Assembly: GCF_963169125.1 (NCBI RefSeq) | Contig: NC_084798.1 | Coordinates: forward strand, 204,161,481 to 204,225,480 | DNA from: Humulus lupulus | Taxonomy: Eukaryota > Streptophyta > Magnoliopsida > Rosales > Cannabaceae | Direction: 5' to 3' | DNA length: 64,000 nucleotides | Shown: piece by piece, positions 1 through 10,177 of the stretch | Layout of the letters: each line of letters starts with the position of its first letter | Numbering within the stretch: the stretch's first letter is position 1 | Translations under genes and position numbers: made by a program | The notes under the pieces: generated by a model | Seen by the model: only the letters and a program-made list of their open reading frames with translations | Told to the model about the DNA's origin: nothing | The model's database searches: none

Positions 1-63
1 TTTGACTTTAATGAGGCCCCTGCTGTACAACACCCTGGTTATGAACTTATAAAAGCTGAAATA

Positions 64-1097
64 GTGCGACGTAAATGGAATTTGTTTTGTGACTCGACTT
101 ATGTGGATTCAGCCAACTGCTCTATTATATATGAATTTTTTGCCAACTTCTCCTATCAAGATGCAGAACAGAATAATTTTGTCAGGGGCAAATTGGTGCC
201 TACCACGTCCTATGCATTCAACCAATTACTGGATCTTCCCTCATTTTCTGCACAAGAGGATGAACACTGGCAGTTGGCCCATTTCGAGGAGCCAGACTAT
301 GATGCGGTGGCTGCGGTCTTGAGTATGGAAGGGGCACGTTTCAGTTATCATAATGGGAGGCCCAAAGAGTTGTCAGGTGGCAGCTAAACCCAGTTGTGAA
401 GGCGTGGGTTTATTTTGTGAGTGCACGTTTACTGCCGACGTCTCATCTGTCTTCTGTTGATCGAGAGCGTTGTTTGTTAGTGTATGCTATCATGACCCAA
501 AAGAAGGTCGATGTGGGCCGCATTATTCGCTATAGCATTCGCAACATCAGTTGATTCAACACTACAGCTGGTGTCGCCCATGGTACCTTCCTCTCGAATT
601 TATGCAACACTTATGAGGTACCAACCTTTCCCAGCAATCTAGTCCGGAGGCCAATGGGGGCAATCAATCAGACCTTGTTTACGGCCTTCCCTTCAGCTTC
701 TCTTACGCAGCCTGCCTCTACTCAGCCAAATAAGCGCAGCCGGGCTGATGAAACAGGGGACCCTGATCAAGCTGAGGAGGAGGAAGTAGAAGAAGCGGGT
801 CCAAGCAACCCACCTGAAAATTTGGCAATTGGGGGACCGATTGATGAGCACACGCAGCGTACGCATGCTCGCTTGTATTACATTATTCAACAAAATCAGT
901 ATTTAATCCAATCGCAGCAGGCGCAAAATCAGCACTATAATGACTTTATGGTGCAACAAAATGAATATGGGCGGGCGCACATTGAGGAGTTGAATACTTT
1001 GGTCACGAGGTGGACTATGAGTTCAAATGATGAGAATTATTTCACTCCACCGCCACAGTACACTCCATATCAGTGGCCACCTCCACCGCCATACTGA
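64..1097 (+). pseudogene. Decayed retrotransposon extra ORF (putative plant transposon protein domain)
   Basis: Residues such as FVRGKLVPTTSYAFNQLLDL followed by DEHWQLAH match the family annotated as a putative plant transposon protein domain, which I know only from plant retroelement ORFs and whose function is unknown. The first frame ends at 387. The homologous reading resumes one base out of phase at about 380 (VKAWVYFVSARLLPTSHLSS), meets an in-frame TGA at 552-554, then continues in the same frame through 654-1097. That gives one frameshift and one nonsense codon in one former ORF. The C-terminal part is low complexity: an acidic EEEEVEEAG stretch, then Gln-rich sequence, then a Pro/Tyr-rich tail ending PPPPPY. 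It sits upstream of the polypurine tract, the usual place for env-like or extra ORFs. Confidence 0.65.
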
Positions 1098-2470
1098 TGT
1101 GGCGTCAGGTAAGTTCTCTTCCCTTGTTCTTTTCTTTATCACATTGGGGACAATGTGCATCTTAAGTTTGGGGGGGAGCTTATTTTGTTTTATTTTTGTT
1201 TTCTGCGTTGTTTAGTTTAGTTTTCTTTAGTCTGTTGTGTTATTTTCTGTGTTTAGTGTAAATGTTAAACCATCATTCTTGTCTGTAGTTGCTTTGTCTT
1301 TGCTCGTGAAAAGGAAATTGAATTCAACTGTGTGCTTGGTTCAATTGTTTTAGAGTTGAATTTAGAAAGTTTTGTGGGAAATTTTTAATATGTTTTGAAA
1401 AGACAACATTTTGGATTGTATTATATGTGTTTGACTAGGGTTTGTGGAATGACAATTTGAATCTAATAAAACTTGCATTATTTGGCTTTTGAGGCGAAAT
1501 TCGTGATGACATGTGTTTAGAAAAGTGATTTAGGCAATTTTATTGGATCGATTGTGCCTTTCAAGCCGACCTTGAGTTAATTATCCTTAGTTACCCTTTT
1601 GAGCCTTGAACTTGGTTTTTGTTATTGATCATACTACTTGAGCCTAAATTTCTTAACTTCTTTATTTTTGTTTTCCTTTCCTTTTGTTATCATAAGCATA
1701 TAATCTGTGGGAAAGAAGAAGGAAAAATAGTAAGAAGTTGGTATGATTGGAATATAGTATGATTGTACAAAAAGAAGAGAGAGTGAGAAGTCTTTGAAAA
1801 AAAATAATATCACTTTGTCACACTCCTTGATCATATATATATATATATAGAAAATAATAATTTTGGGGGAGTGTGATTTGAAAAAAAAAAAAAAAAAAAA
1901 GTGATAAGTCTAAAAAAAAAAAAAAAAAAAAAGAAGAAAATAATGAAAAGTGTTGTAATCTCTCTCTCTAATTGTATAAACGGGTGATTTTTGGTGTGGT
2001 AAAGAGAAATTTGGTGGGTTTCAAGTTTTTTTTATGCTTATGGTAACGACTGAGCCTAAATGAGAATTTCATCTACCCTTACCTAAGCCTAACACTATAA
2101 CCTGTGAAAGTCCTTTTGATTTCAAAACATGTGTTGTTGACATTAGTGGAGAAGGTCAAGTAATGCAAGCATATTGTAGAGTTGGTTTGTGGAATTGTCT
2201 GGAATGAGTTGAGCATATATGATAGAATCCAAGTGTTGCAGTCATTTTCATGATATATTATTGATTTCCCTATTTGAATTGTATAAGTTGGACTTTAAGG
2301 CAATTGAGCTGAAATTCTGGTTATAAATATTGCAATTGAGATTTCATGAGTTTTGGCAAAGCAGTGTAGATGGTAATGATGGTTTAGCTTGTTCGTTTGT
2401 GTTTGTTTCTTTTTGTTAGTGTAACTTGGTCTTTACTCGAGGGCGAGTAAAGGTTAAGTTTGGGGGAGTT
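1098..2470 (+). other. Noncoding 3' region of the Athila-like element with two purine-tract motifs
   Basis: No ORF is supported. A TAAGTTTGGGGGGGAG tract lies near 1164-1180, and a second TAAGTTTGGGGGAG tract at 2455-2468 directly abuts the LTR and is the likely polypurine tract for plus-strand priming. Between them are A-runs at about 1880-1931 and a short TA microsatellite near 1835-1848. The duplicated tract suggests an older internal duplication or a cryptic second priming site. Confidence 0.55.
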
Positions 2471-3836
2471 TGATGAGTCTAGCTTTTATTATGTTTTGGT
2501 GATGTTTTTAGTAGTCTTTTATTTCGTTTTTCTTTCAATGAGTGCGGGTTTATGCTTTGTTTGGTTGTTTTTGTGAATGTCAGGAAGAATTGAGCATGTG
2601 GAAGAAAATGCCAAAGAAAGGGAAGAAATAATCAAGTTTTTCATCTTATTTTGATAAAGAATGGTTCTCAACACAATTTGGAAGTGTTGGTGAAATTTTG
2701 GGATGAAAACTTGAAGAATTGAAAAATTCCTTAAGAGCCACGGCATGAGCAAAGTAGAGCCGCGGCTAGGGGGAGAAACAGAAGCATTGTTTTTTAGGAC
2801 ATCTTCGGGCCGCGGCATAGATGGGCATTTTGCCCAGAATTCGTTGGTACGGGCCGCGGCATGGCTTCGGAGGGCCGCGGCATGGAAAGGGCTTTTTGCC
2901 CAGGAATGTGGATACGGGCCGCGGCATAGTGTATCTAGAGCCGCGGCCCGTCTCTCTAAAATCTGAAATCCTAGGTTTTAAAGGACGAAAAAGGAGAAGA
3001 AAAGACACGTACGGACGAAGGGAGAAGTTCTGGTTTTGAAGGCTCAAGCTTAGAGTATTTTTACATGTTTTTCTTCCTGATGTTATCTTTAATTTCTGTT
3101 GTGATTAGCACTATGACTATGAACTAATTTTCTGTTTAGGATGTTCAATTGAATCACTTGAATTTCTGTTATGACCTAATGCAATTTTAATTTCCTCTTC
3201 TTCAATCTTCTTCAATTCCTTATAACCTGTTCTTATAGATTGATTATTGATTGGCCATCTTTAGTCATATATATATGTTTTTAAGTCAAAATCTGAGAAG
3301 TGAGATTTAATTATGCTGTGGTTATATTGGACATAGTTTTGATTTAGAACGAAAGTATCTGAATTAATTGTGTAACTATTATTAAGTTGTGGAAATTAAT
3401 GCTACCTTTGTGGTTCAATTTACCATAGAAATATAGGAAATTGTCACCTAGGTTGAGTTTATAATTCATAGTATGATTATAGGCTGCTGTTTCAACTTGT
3501 TAATTGAAGTAGGTAAAAATAAGAAGAATTCACATTTTGCATTAGGGAATAATAGGAAGGATAGTTGATGAGATTGAATATCCTAATTGTTTCTCAGTGA
3601 TTAAAGTAAAAATTTTACTATTAGTTTTTATTCCATTTAATTTTCGATTATTATTTCTGCACTTTATTGTTACTTTTGCTGTATTTTACAAAAATCAAGA
3701 ATTTTAATTCATCAAATAGAACAAGAAATTAATTGACTGGTAATTGGTAAATCAGTCCTTGAGGACGATACTTGGTTTTACCATTTTATTACGAATTTGC
3801 GACTGTATGCACTTGCATAGCAAAATTATCGCAACA
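2471..3836 (+). repeat. 3' LTR of the Athila-like element
   Basis: The LTR is about 1366 bp, begins TGATGAGTC right after the purine tract and ends TCGCAACA where transposase coding sequence starts. Only this LTR is in the window, so LTR-LTR divergence cannot be used for dating. It contains the CCGCGG palindrome array described separately. Confidence 0.7.
2742..2950. repeat. Array of CCGCGG palindromes inside the Athila-like LTR
   Basis: Six copies of the core GCCGCGG occur at about 2759, 2810, 2853, 2874, 2919 and 2940, with one decayed copy (GAGCCACGGC) near 2736. The flanking context is repeated as well: most copies read GGGCCGCGGCAT(A/G)G. Two copies are followed by an imperfect repeat containing (A/G)GGGC, T-rich sequence and TTGCCCAG. 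The array is a GC-rich island in AT-rich sequence. Confidence 0.85.
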
Positions 3837-4049
3837 ATCGTAGAAGATGAGCGACATACTTATCTTCGAGTAGAAGACTTTGTTTATGAACAAAGTGATG
3901 AAATAACCGAAGAGCCTATGTCCCATGAGCATACAAATGAATTTGTAAACTTCATTCAACGCCATCATCACATTCGAGATCGAGGAATTCATTTTCAACT
4001 CCAGTCAGATCTTATTGAACATTTATGGGAAATATATAGTAAATCTTAA
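3837..4049 (+). pseudogene. C-terminal fragment of a PIF/Harbinger (HARBI1/ALP1-like) transposase
   Basis: The remaining 70 codons read IVEDERHTY and end with EFVNFIQRHHHIRDRG, HFQLQSDLIEHLWE and a TAA stop. This is the typical end of plant Harbinger transposases: IVEDE close after the last catalytic motif, then RH..IRD...H.QLQ.DL.EHLW. The first codon of the fragment is the first base triplet after the LTR. Everything upstream, including the DDE catalytic residues, lies beyond the inserted retrotransposon and outside the window, so this is a broken gene. Without the catalytic part in view I cannot say whether the copy was active before the insertion. Confidence 0.8.
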
Positions 4050-4590
4050 GTATTTGCATTTTATATATTACTATGTTTAGGCTAATATTTGTGTTCTTAT
4101 TTTGAGGAAGATGTAACTTTAGTTTCTTTCTTTTCACTATGTTAAGCCTAATATTGTATTTTTGTCTTTTTTTATTGTATTTCCTTGGGATATAAAATAT
4201 GTAACCTTAAATTCAAGATATTAATCATCAAGCAACAATATTGCCTTTTACATTAGGAAGCTTTTACAGCCAATATAAACTATTGCAATAAGCATTTTAT
4301 GCAAAAAAGTATCTTTCAAGAATAAACATTTTCATCATTCAAGTGTTCTATACAAAAAAGTTATCAAAAGTAACCATCATTAAGCTTTTGTTTTGTACAA
4401 TGCAAATTTCTACAGAGAAAAGCTATGGGCAATTTTTTATACAAAAAAAGAAGAAGCTATTGGGCTGTTAGTTTATGCAAATTTATATGCAAAAAAAATA
4501 TGATAAAAACCAGTAAAAGATAATTCCCAAAAGTGGTTGCATTGTTACCTTTCAAGAATACCAAAAATATCAGCCCAAACACCATCTAAA
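4050..4590. other. AT-rich region between the two convergent Harbinger ORFs
   Basis: No coding sequence is recognised. The stretch is likely the 3' untranslated sequence of both convergent transposon genes. It contains several imperfect repeats of the type ATGCAAAAAAG/TACAAAAAAG near 4300-4500. Confidence 0.5.
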
Positions 4591-5640
4591 TCATGGCTGT
4601 CTAGACTTTTGCTTCTCAAGTATTTCCAATTGGAGGCTACGGAAATACTCTTGTTGCGTTGGAGATAAAGTTGATTCATCTACTCTCATAATTTCTAACT
4701 CCATCCTCATGATTTCATTCTCTTCTTTCTGTTTATCCAATTCAAGCCTTTCTTTTGCAATGCAGGCATACTCTTTCCTAATTTCTCCCTTCTCAGCATT
4801 AGATTTGTTTCTCTCCCCTTTTATTTAAATCACCAAAATCAATAAGATTAGAAGAGTTATCCTCTTGCCTCTTTCGCTTCTTTGCAGCATTCTTTCCAAT
4901 TGGTCTCTCTAAATTCACATCTAAAGATGGTGCTACAGTATCTTCATCTATGAACTCTGGTGCATGACCATCTCGAATTATTGATCTTCTTTTTCCTTTC
5001 ATACTGCTACCCTCAGCCACAGATTCTTTCCATTTTGGATGGTGTCGTAGAATAGCCAACAATGAAGAAAGTTGAATGAAATGGGATGGATACTTCGATA
5101 GAACTCTTTGGCTTTCTAAATATGAAAAATCAAGTAAAAGAGATGAGAAATATATAATTCAAAGTGTTATAAACAATATGAATTATATTATATTATTCAT
5201 GCACCTTATCTTGCTCATTAGCCCCACTTGGAGACCTTTCAATTTGAGCTAAGGCCCCACAAAACTTATTTGTAGCAAGTTGGATAGTAGACCATCTATT
5301 TCTAATAGAGCATGAACTACGTTCAGAAGATATAGATTTTTTATTTTTCTCATAATATTCATGAACTCTAGACCAAAATGAATATTTTGATTGATCAACC
5401 CCATTGATTGGATCCATACTAGTATTCAGCTAAGCTAAAACTAGCAAGTTGTCCTCTTCAGTGTAAAATTTCCTTTTCTAGATTTAGTTTTTCTACTACT
5501 CCCATCTTGTGAATTGAATGGAGTATATTGCGACTCTAAGTCATTCAAAGATGAGAGATAGTCATTGTAGCTTTCTTCCCCCTCTTGTAACAGTGTAGTG
5601 AAGGAATGAACCCCACGGAGTTATGAGTCCATCCTTCAAA
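4591..5640 (-). pseudogene. Decayed Myb/SANT-like ORF with NAM-associated C-terminal region (Harbinger ORF)
   Basis: On the minus strand the homologous protein starts near 5640 (TLLQEGEESYNDYLSSLNDL). It passes a trihelix/Myb-like region with YSFWSRVHEYYEKNKK and RNRWSTIQ (5417-5210), crosses a GT-AG intron (about 5204-5116), and continues with YPSHFIQLSSLLAILRHHPKW. It ends with a basic linker and a coiled C-terminal part (IRKEYACIAKERLELDKQKE) at 4591. Breaks are visible: a frameshift near 5475, a TAG in place of the conserved Trp just upstream of MDPINGVDQ, and a frameshift near 4815. In PIF/Harbinger elements this second protein binds DNA and is needed together with the transposase. It is non-functional here. 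Confidence 0.75.
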
Positions 5641-6259
5641 ATCTGACAAGAGATAATCATAAATTTCTTCCATATATAATATGTATGTTGCAATGCTTTA
5701 AATGCCAACTAATTCTCAATAATTTAAAAGAGAGAGAGAGGAGGATCTGTGATAAAGTTAAACTAACTTTGTTATAGGAAGATTATGATCAATCTCATTT
5801 GTTCTCTACATTTTCTCAACAACTTCAAACTTGAGCAATGTACTACTAAACCTTTTATAAATTACTATATTCATCTCATAATATGTAAAATTTAAAATTT
5901 TAATTTGGCATTGAAATATTTATATATTGCAGGGTATTACATATGAAAAAGTCATAATCGAAATTTACTTAATAATTTGCTCAGAGATACCTTGGAAAGC
6001 GACCTCTTTGATAACTTATTCAAGAGATAAATTTGGCTTTAAGCCTATACATATACATACACCATTCCCCATCTATATATAAATATACATATATATACTG
6101 ATATACTCAGTTGCATCATTTTGTACCCTAGAAATATATTATATATACATATAACAGAATACCAGCCCCAAAAAAGATGTCGGAAACTTTGTTTTTTCCC
6201 ATTAAAAATGATGCTCTGCAATAATGACTTATTGATTAGGTGATATTACCATTAAATAT
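5641..6259. other. AT-rich spacer without recognised genes
   Basis: The stretch holds GA-rich and TATA-rich microsatellite sequence (about 5728-5742 and 6044-6160). It also contains the first copy of a short local repeat around TTGCAGGGTATTACATATGA (5927-5946). I see no coding sequence. Confidence 0.5.
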
Positions 6260-6557
6260 CTAAGAAGAACTTTGCATACGAGTTTTGATCCATGACTCCA
6301 GATACTTGAGTTGTTCAGTGCTTATTGAATGAGTAAGACCAAGATAAGCCTGCAAATAATAAAGCAAAGTTTGTCATGGGTCAAATATTAGTACAAAAGG
6401 AAAGGAAAAAAAAGAATTCAATTAATCTATTGACCAGCAGTTATCTTACCTTAAACTCGCAGCTTATACCAGCTTTTTCAAGGAGAGGGGGGCCAGCTTG
6501 TCCTACTTCAAACAATACCCTTCCGTCATCCGTTCCATGTAACCACAAAGTAGGTGT
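6260..6557 (-). pseudogene. Two 3' exons of an acyl-protein thioesterase (lysophospholipase-like carboxylesterase)
   Basis: The exon at 6557-6450 reads TPTLWLHGTDDGRVLFEVGQ then AGPPLLEKAGISCEFK, flanked by a CAG acceptor and a GTAAG donor. The last exon at 6349-6260 reads AYLGLTHSISTEQLKYLESW then IKTRMQSSS and a stop. This matches the C-terminal third of plant acyl-protein thioesterases, serine alpha/beta hydrolases that remove palmitate from proteins. The HGTDD segment holds the catalytic Asp and the (G/T)HS segment the catalytic His. The conserved Gly before that His is Thr here. No upstream exons with the GFSQGG nucleophile are seen nearby. A 38-bp piece of the first exon is duplicated at 6594-6631. 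I regard this as a gene fragment, possibly captured by a transposon. Confidence 0.75.
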
Positions 6558-6593
6558 CTGCATATGCGAATATGAGATAAATATTTATATATT

Positions 6594-6631
6594 CCCTCAT
6601 CTGTTCCATGTAACCACAAAATAGGTGTCTG
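6594..6631 (-). repeat. Duplicated piece of the thioesterase exon
   Basis: About 38 bp here repeat 6524-6561 with few differences, including the intron acceptor and the start of the exon (GTTCCATGTAACCACAAA). The copy is too short to be an exon by itself and marks local duplication. Confidence 0.7.
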
Positions 6632-6763
6632 CTTCAAATATTTATATATTGCAGGGTATTACATATCAATATTGCACGTTATAAAATCTACCATAACTAT
6701 TGCCACCATTTTTCTAACGTTCATTTTTATTGCAGGGTATTACATATGACAAAGTCATAATCA

Positions 6764-7140
6764 CATTCAGCTTATGTAGCTTATAGGGATTTTTATTGCA
6801 GAGGAAAAAGTCCTGAGACCAACACCATGAAAGTTAGGGGCCCAAGCTTCAACACTCAATATTTTTATTTAAAAGTAAACCTTAGCCTTTTCCCCACTTA
6901 ACAAGATCAAGCCATGATCCCCCTTTTAAACGCCAAAATCACCATCAAAACTACACAGCCCAAAGGATTACAATACTATTACCCAAATCCAAACAAAAGT
7001 GATTTTACCTTGAAGCACTATAATCGAAACCTAGGGTAGTTTTTATCCTCCCTTGATCAACTTCCAAACATAAAATTCTCGTCAAGAACCGATATGATTA
7101 TCTAGCCATTTAATAACATTAAAGATGATCAATCCTACCT
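6764..7140. other. Region without recognised genes
   Basis: The sequence between the thioesterase and prefoldin fragments shows no convincing exon on either strand. It may be intron or untranslated sequence carried along with the fragments. Confidence 0.4.
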
Positions 7141-7349
7141 TGTTCTTGTGCACATTTGCATTGGCCTCTACCAAATCTTACAATGATCCATATAACAAGA
7201 AAAGTTTACAATGATCCATATAACAAGAAAGCTCCAAAGTTTACAATGATCCATATAACAAGAAAAGAGAGGCAGAAACATACAATTCAGCAGAGATGTA
7301 TTCAATTCTCTTGTGCACATTTGCATTGGCCTCTGCTAAATCTTGCTTC
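7141..7349. repeat. Local duplication and three short tandem copies within the prefoldin fragment
   Basis: The segment CTTGTGCACATTTGCATTGG with its flanks occurs at 7145-7179 and again at 7309-7349. Between them CAATGATCCATATAACAAGA is repeated three times (about 7181, 7210 and 7245). The outer pair duplicates prefoldin coding sequence (AEANANVHK on the minus strand), so the duplication happened after the gene fragment was in place. Confidence 0.8.
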
Positions 7350-7762
7350 ACAAGAACTGGACTAAGCAACTTGTACACATTTGCATCTTCTTTGAAAAGG
7401 TCTAACTCCTAAACCAAAAATAAAATAAAATCAGATTAACAATCAGAAACCACATATAAATATATAAATAAGTGCAAAAGAAAAAAAATGATAACAAAAC
7501 TGGGCATCTTCTTCATTTCTATCCTCAGTAATGGGTATTGAAGAATATGATTGTGAAAATCAATATAGAGCACTTCCAACAATGAAATATACCAACCAAA
7601 ATGAATTAGGTAGAGCTCTAAATATAAAATATCACCTCAAAAACAATTATTTACACAGGAACCAAACAGAAATTTTAAAATAGAAAACGAATTGGAAAGA
7701 GTGTAAATGACCTTGAGGACAAGCTCATTCTCACTAAGCTGAATGGTGTACTTCTTTTTCAC
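7284..7762 (-). pseudogene. Two internal exons of prefoldin subunit 6
   Basis: Exon 7762-7712 encodes VKKKYTIQLSENELVLK between an AG acceptor and a GT donor. Exon 7408-7284 encodes ELDLFKEDANVYKLLSPVLV then KQDLAEANANVHKRIEYISA and ends at a GTATGT donor. Both are close to the conserved core of plant prefoldin subunit 6, a small coiled-coil co-chaperone that delivers actin and tubulin to the chaperonin CCT. The N-terminal exon and the C-terminal exon (expected to continue toward an LKRLD-type sequence) were not found in the flanks. The two exons are separated by 303 bp, which contains one end of a MITE-like element. It is a fragment, captured or left from a broken gene. Confidence 0.75.
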
Positions 7763-8484
7763 CTAGTGATTCTTTGAAATATGTGATAAGCACAAAAGAA
7801 ATACCATTTCAGGCAATATTCCAACGTAATGATCTCCATGTGTTTGTAGAAATGCATGAAAATAAATTTCTAAGATAATTAGGTATAAAGGTGAAATTTG
7901 AAGATGGTAGAATCAAGTAGTTCCATGGTCAAATAATCAGTATATATATATTATATATGCAAGACTTGCAGTACCAAAATAAGAACTTGAGTGTGCCATT
8001 TTGTTACCTGATTGAGAGAGAGTGGGCGTGTCTAAAAGTCTGAGATGCTAAAGTGGCTGGTGTGGGTGTAATGAGGAGAGAAGATAAGCACTGCGAGGAG
8101 GGGAGGGGAATGAGGAGCACAAACCAGACAACTTCTGAGCTCCGTCGTGGTCTTTGGTAACCTTGAACACAGAAAAAAGACGAGCACCAACCCTTTGAAA
8201 GAGAGAGGTTGAGGACTAGAACTTACCCAAATCAGAAGTGCTAAAACAGTTTCTAGCGCCAATCTTGGAAGAAACCGAGGGAAAAGATTGAGAAAAGGGG
8301 AAGAAGAGAAAAATTAATAATATATTGGGTTGAAGGATGAATAGTGTACATTAGATATAGCTTTTTACTGTAGCTGTATCTAAAAATATTTGTAAAATGA
8401 ATCATCCGATGGATACCCATTTTTCTTAATTTTAGCTATTTTTACAGTTTTTGGTAATATGCCTCACCGGATGGGAGTGCTCTA
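7566..8484. mobile_element. Possible MITE-like or Pack-type element with TAGAGCACT termini
   Basis: The left end reads TAGAGCACTTCCAAC and the right end, on the minus strand, TAGAGCACTCCCATCC. Both ends are flanked by ATA, which could be a 3-bp target duplication. The internal right end (ATCATCCGATGG and CACCGGATGG, a TTTTTACAGTTTTT stretch) resembles common plant MITE termini. The interval includes one prefoldin exon, which would make it a gene-carrying element, but the partner exon lies outside. The termini could therefore be coincidental or part of a nested structure. Confidence 0.3.
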
Positions 8485-9115
8485 ATAGGATCCACTGTAT
8501 TAAAGTGAATAAAGGAGTGTGAACATATGTAACAAAACATAAATGAAAGAGTCTACTACCACTAAAATATCATATTAGAGAGTTAAGTGAAGTGATTTTT
8601 TGAATAGAAGGACTTTTGTTGCCAATTCCTTTAAAAATGAACTTCAAATTGTAATACATTATAAATTTTTGAGATAATGGTGGTGTATTTCTATATGAAC
8701 GAGAACTGTTAATATAATAAAGATAATAATTTTTTGCACTCATATATTTGTATTTAATTAAACATATCTTTTATCATAAAGATTTAAAATTATTGATGTG
8801 ATTTTGAATTAAGTATATGAATATTGATATATATACAAAAGGATTTAATTCAAGATAATAGTATAATTAAAATTATATGTAATTTCTAAATAAAATGGGA
8901 GCATTATCTTACAAAGATTATGAATACGGTCCATCTCATGTTCATGACAAAACAATTTATCCGGACTGTTACGTATAGTGACACAAAGAGATAGAGGTGT
9001 CATGTATAATATAGATTGTATAAGACTAGGACACAATGAAAGAACTTCTAATAATCTCCGTTATAATATAGAAGTTCAACATTCATTAATCGATGATCAT
9101 TTGAGACCTGACTTT
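8485..9115. other. AT-rich spacer without recognised genes
   Basis: A minus-strand frame of 63 codons at 8845-9036 has no recognisable similarity. No repeats or RNA genes are seen. Confidence 0.4.
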
Positions 9116-9360
9116 TGTTGATCATAGATTTGGCCAACAACATTGAGTCAATTAAACGACATATAATTAAAGAACTGAATAGTAAATAAAGAATACGAAG
9201 AATTTATGTGGTTCGGCCCCAAGAATTAGTCATGACCTATGTCTACTTGACACTTTTATTTAATATAATCTCAAAGTCAAAATCACAAGAACAAGATTCA
9301 ACTGAGTTTCTTAAGCTTAAGAGAGAATACAAAATAGTGGAGTTTTTATATGTAAAGTGT
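9116..9360. mobile_element. Possible fragment of an LTR
   Basis: The stretch starts TGTTGATCATAG and contains GTGGTTCGGCC, a phrase frequent near the ends of plant LTRs (compare the GTGGTTCAG phrases in the Tat LTRs of this window). No second end, target duplication or coding region supports it, so this is a weak call. Confidence 0.25.
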
Positions 9361-9387
9361 GCATGAAAAATAAAGCGATATTGGCAA

Positions 9388-9855
9388 CAATAATACCCAA
9401 TTTTTTCAAAAGTTACACTTTAATACCCAAATCTTTTTTTTTTTTTGCAGTAATAAAACCTAAATCTAAAATTTTGGTGCAACATTTAGTACTCACCATT
9501 AGCTTCCTGTTAAGTATGCATGTGACAAGTTTTTATTAGTCTAATTGGTGGTGATAATACCCAAAAAACTTCAAAAATTACACTTTAATACCCAGATCTT
9601 ATTTTTTTTGCGGCAATAATACATTAATCTAAAATTTTGGTGCAACCGTTAGTACTCACCGTTAACTATCTGTTAAGTATGCACGTGATACATTTTTATT
9701 AGTCTAACTGGCAACGATAATACACAAATCTTTTCAAAAGTTAAACTTTAATACCAAATTTTTTTGTGGTAATACCTAAATCTAAAATTTTGGTGCAACC
9801 ATAAGTGCTCATTGTTAACTGTATGTTAAGTGTCCACGTGGTACATATGGATTTT
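9388..9855. repeat. Tandem repeat, period about 165 bp, nearly three copies
   Basis: Units begin at about 9390, 9555 and 9718 with TAATACCCAA or a close variant, then TTCAAAAGTTACACTTTAAT, a poly-T stretch, AAAATTTTGGTGCAAC, and a block with AGTACTCACC and TTAAGTATGCA(T/C)GTGA. A further partial copy is at 10098-10177, and a reverse-complement copy lies at 36995-37150 on the far side of element A. Confidence 0.85.
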
Positions 9856-10172
9856 GGGATGATTTTAGGCTAAATTATTTAAAATTTTTAAATATTATAA
9901 AAATCATTTTAAATTTTAAAAAATCTAAAATATTATTAAAAACTAATTAATAATATAGATTTTGTGATGATTTTGAGTTTCAATTTTAATTTGGGTTGTT
10001 TCGAATTTGCAAATTTTAGTTTTATTAATTAGTTTTTAATAATCTTTTAGATTTTACAAATTTTGAAATATTTTTTTATAGAATTTAGGGATATTGAGGG
10101 TGATAATACCCAAATCATTTCAAAAGTTACACTTTAATACCTAAATTTACGAGTATAAAAATGTAACTTTAG
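9856..10172. other. AT-rich segment with an inverted-repeat tendency and a partial 165-bp repeat
   Basis: No genes. The sequence around 9880-10080 contains facing stretches (AAAATTTTTAAATATTATAA, TTTTTAATAATCTTTTAG) that could fold back on themselves, followed by the partial repeat unit adjoining element A. Confidence 0.4.
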
Positions 10173-10177
10173 GTATT

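Larger units (their letters stand above)
1..3836 (+). mobile_element. 3' portion of an Athila-like Ty3/gypsy LTR retrotransposon, truncated by the window start
   Basis: The segment runs through a decayed extra ORF, a long noncoding 3' region, a polypurine tract and one LTR (2471-3836). The 5' part lies before the window. The LTR begins TGATGAGTC and ends TCGCAACA. The next base (3837) continues a PIF/Harbinger transposase reading frame, which fixes the right boundary. The target duplication would be ATCGT (3837-3841), but its left copy is outside the window. Placement in the Athila group rests on the repeated TAAGTTTGGGGG purine tracts, the long 3' noncoding region and the style of the LTR end. 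No pol domain is visible here, so the lineage is an inference. Confidence 0.7.
3837..5640. mobile_element. Remnant of a PIF/Harbinger DNA transposon
   Basis: Two hallmark ORFs are present in convergent orientation: the C-terminal end of the DDE transposase on + and a Myb/SANT-like second ORF with a NAM-associated C-terminal region on -. The left part was cut off by insertion of the Athila-like element at 3836/3837. I did not find a clear right terminal inverted repeat, so the end given is only the limit of recognisable coding sequence. Confidence 0.7.
5910..6763. repeat. Three dispersed local copies of a TTGCAGGGTATTACATATGA-type segment
   Basis: Copies lie at about 5910-5960, 6636-6667 and 6728-6763. 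The first and third continue into AAAGTCATAATC, and the first and second share the upstream ATATTTATATATTGCAG. They bracket the thioesterase exons, so the locus appears to have been locally duplicated and shuffled. Confidence 0.65.

Noticed and set aside
2745..3047. ORFs through the CCGCGG array in the Athila-like LTR (both strands)
   Set aside because: The frames exist because the GC-rich array lacks stop codons. They have no similarity and lie inside an LTR.
6376..6624. Plus-strand ORF over the thioesterase exons
   Set aside because: The minus strand encodes recognisable thioesterase sequence with splice sites. The plus frame is a shadow.
8032..8262. Minus-strand ORF (76 codons) as a possible first exon of the prefoldin or thioesterase fragment
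   Set aside because: The N-terminal sequence of neither protein is present. The stretch is Ser/Pro/Leu-rich and more like an untranslated leader.
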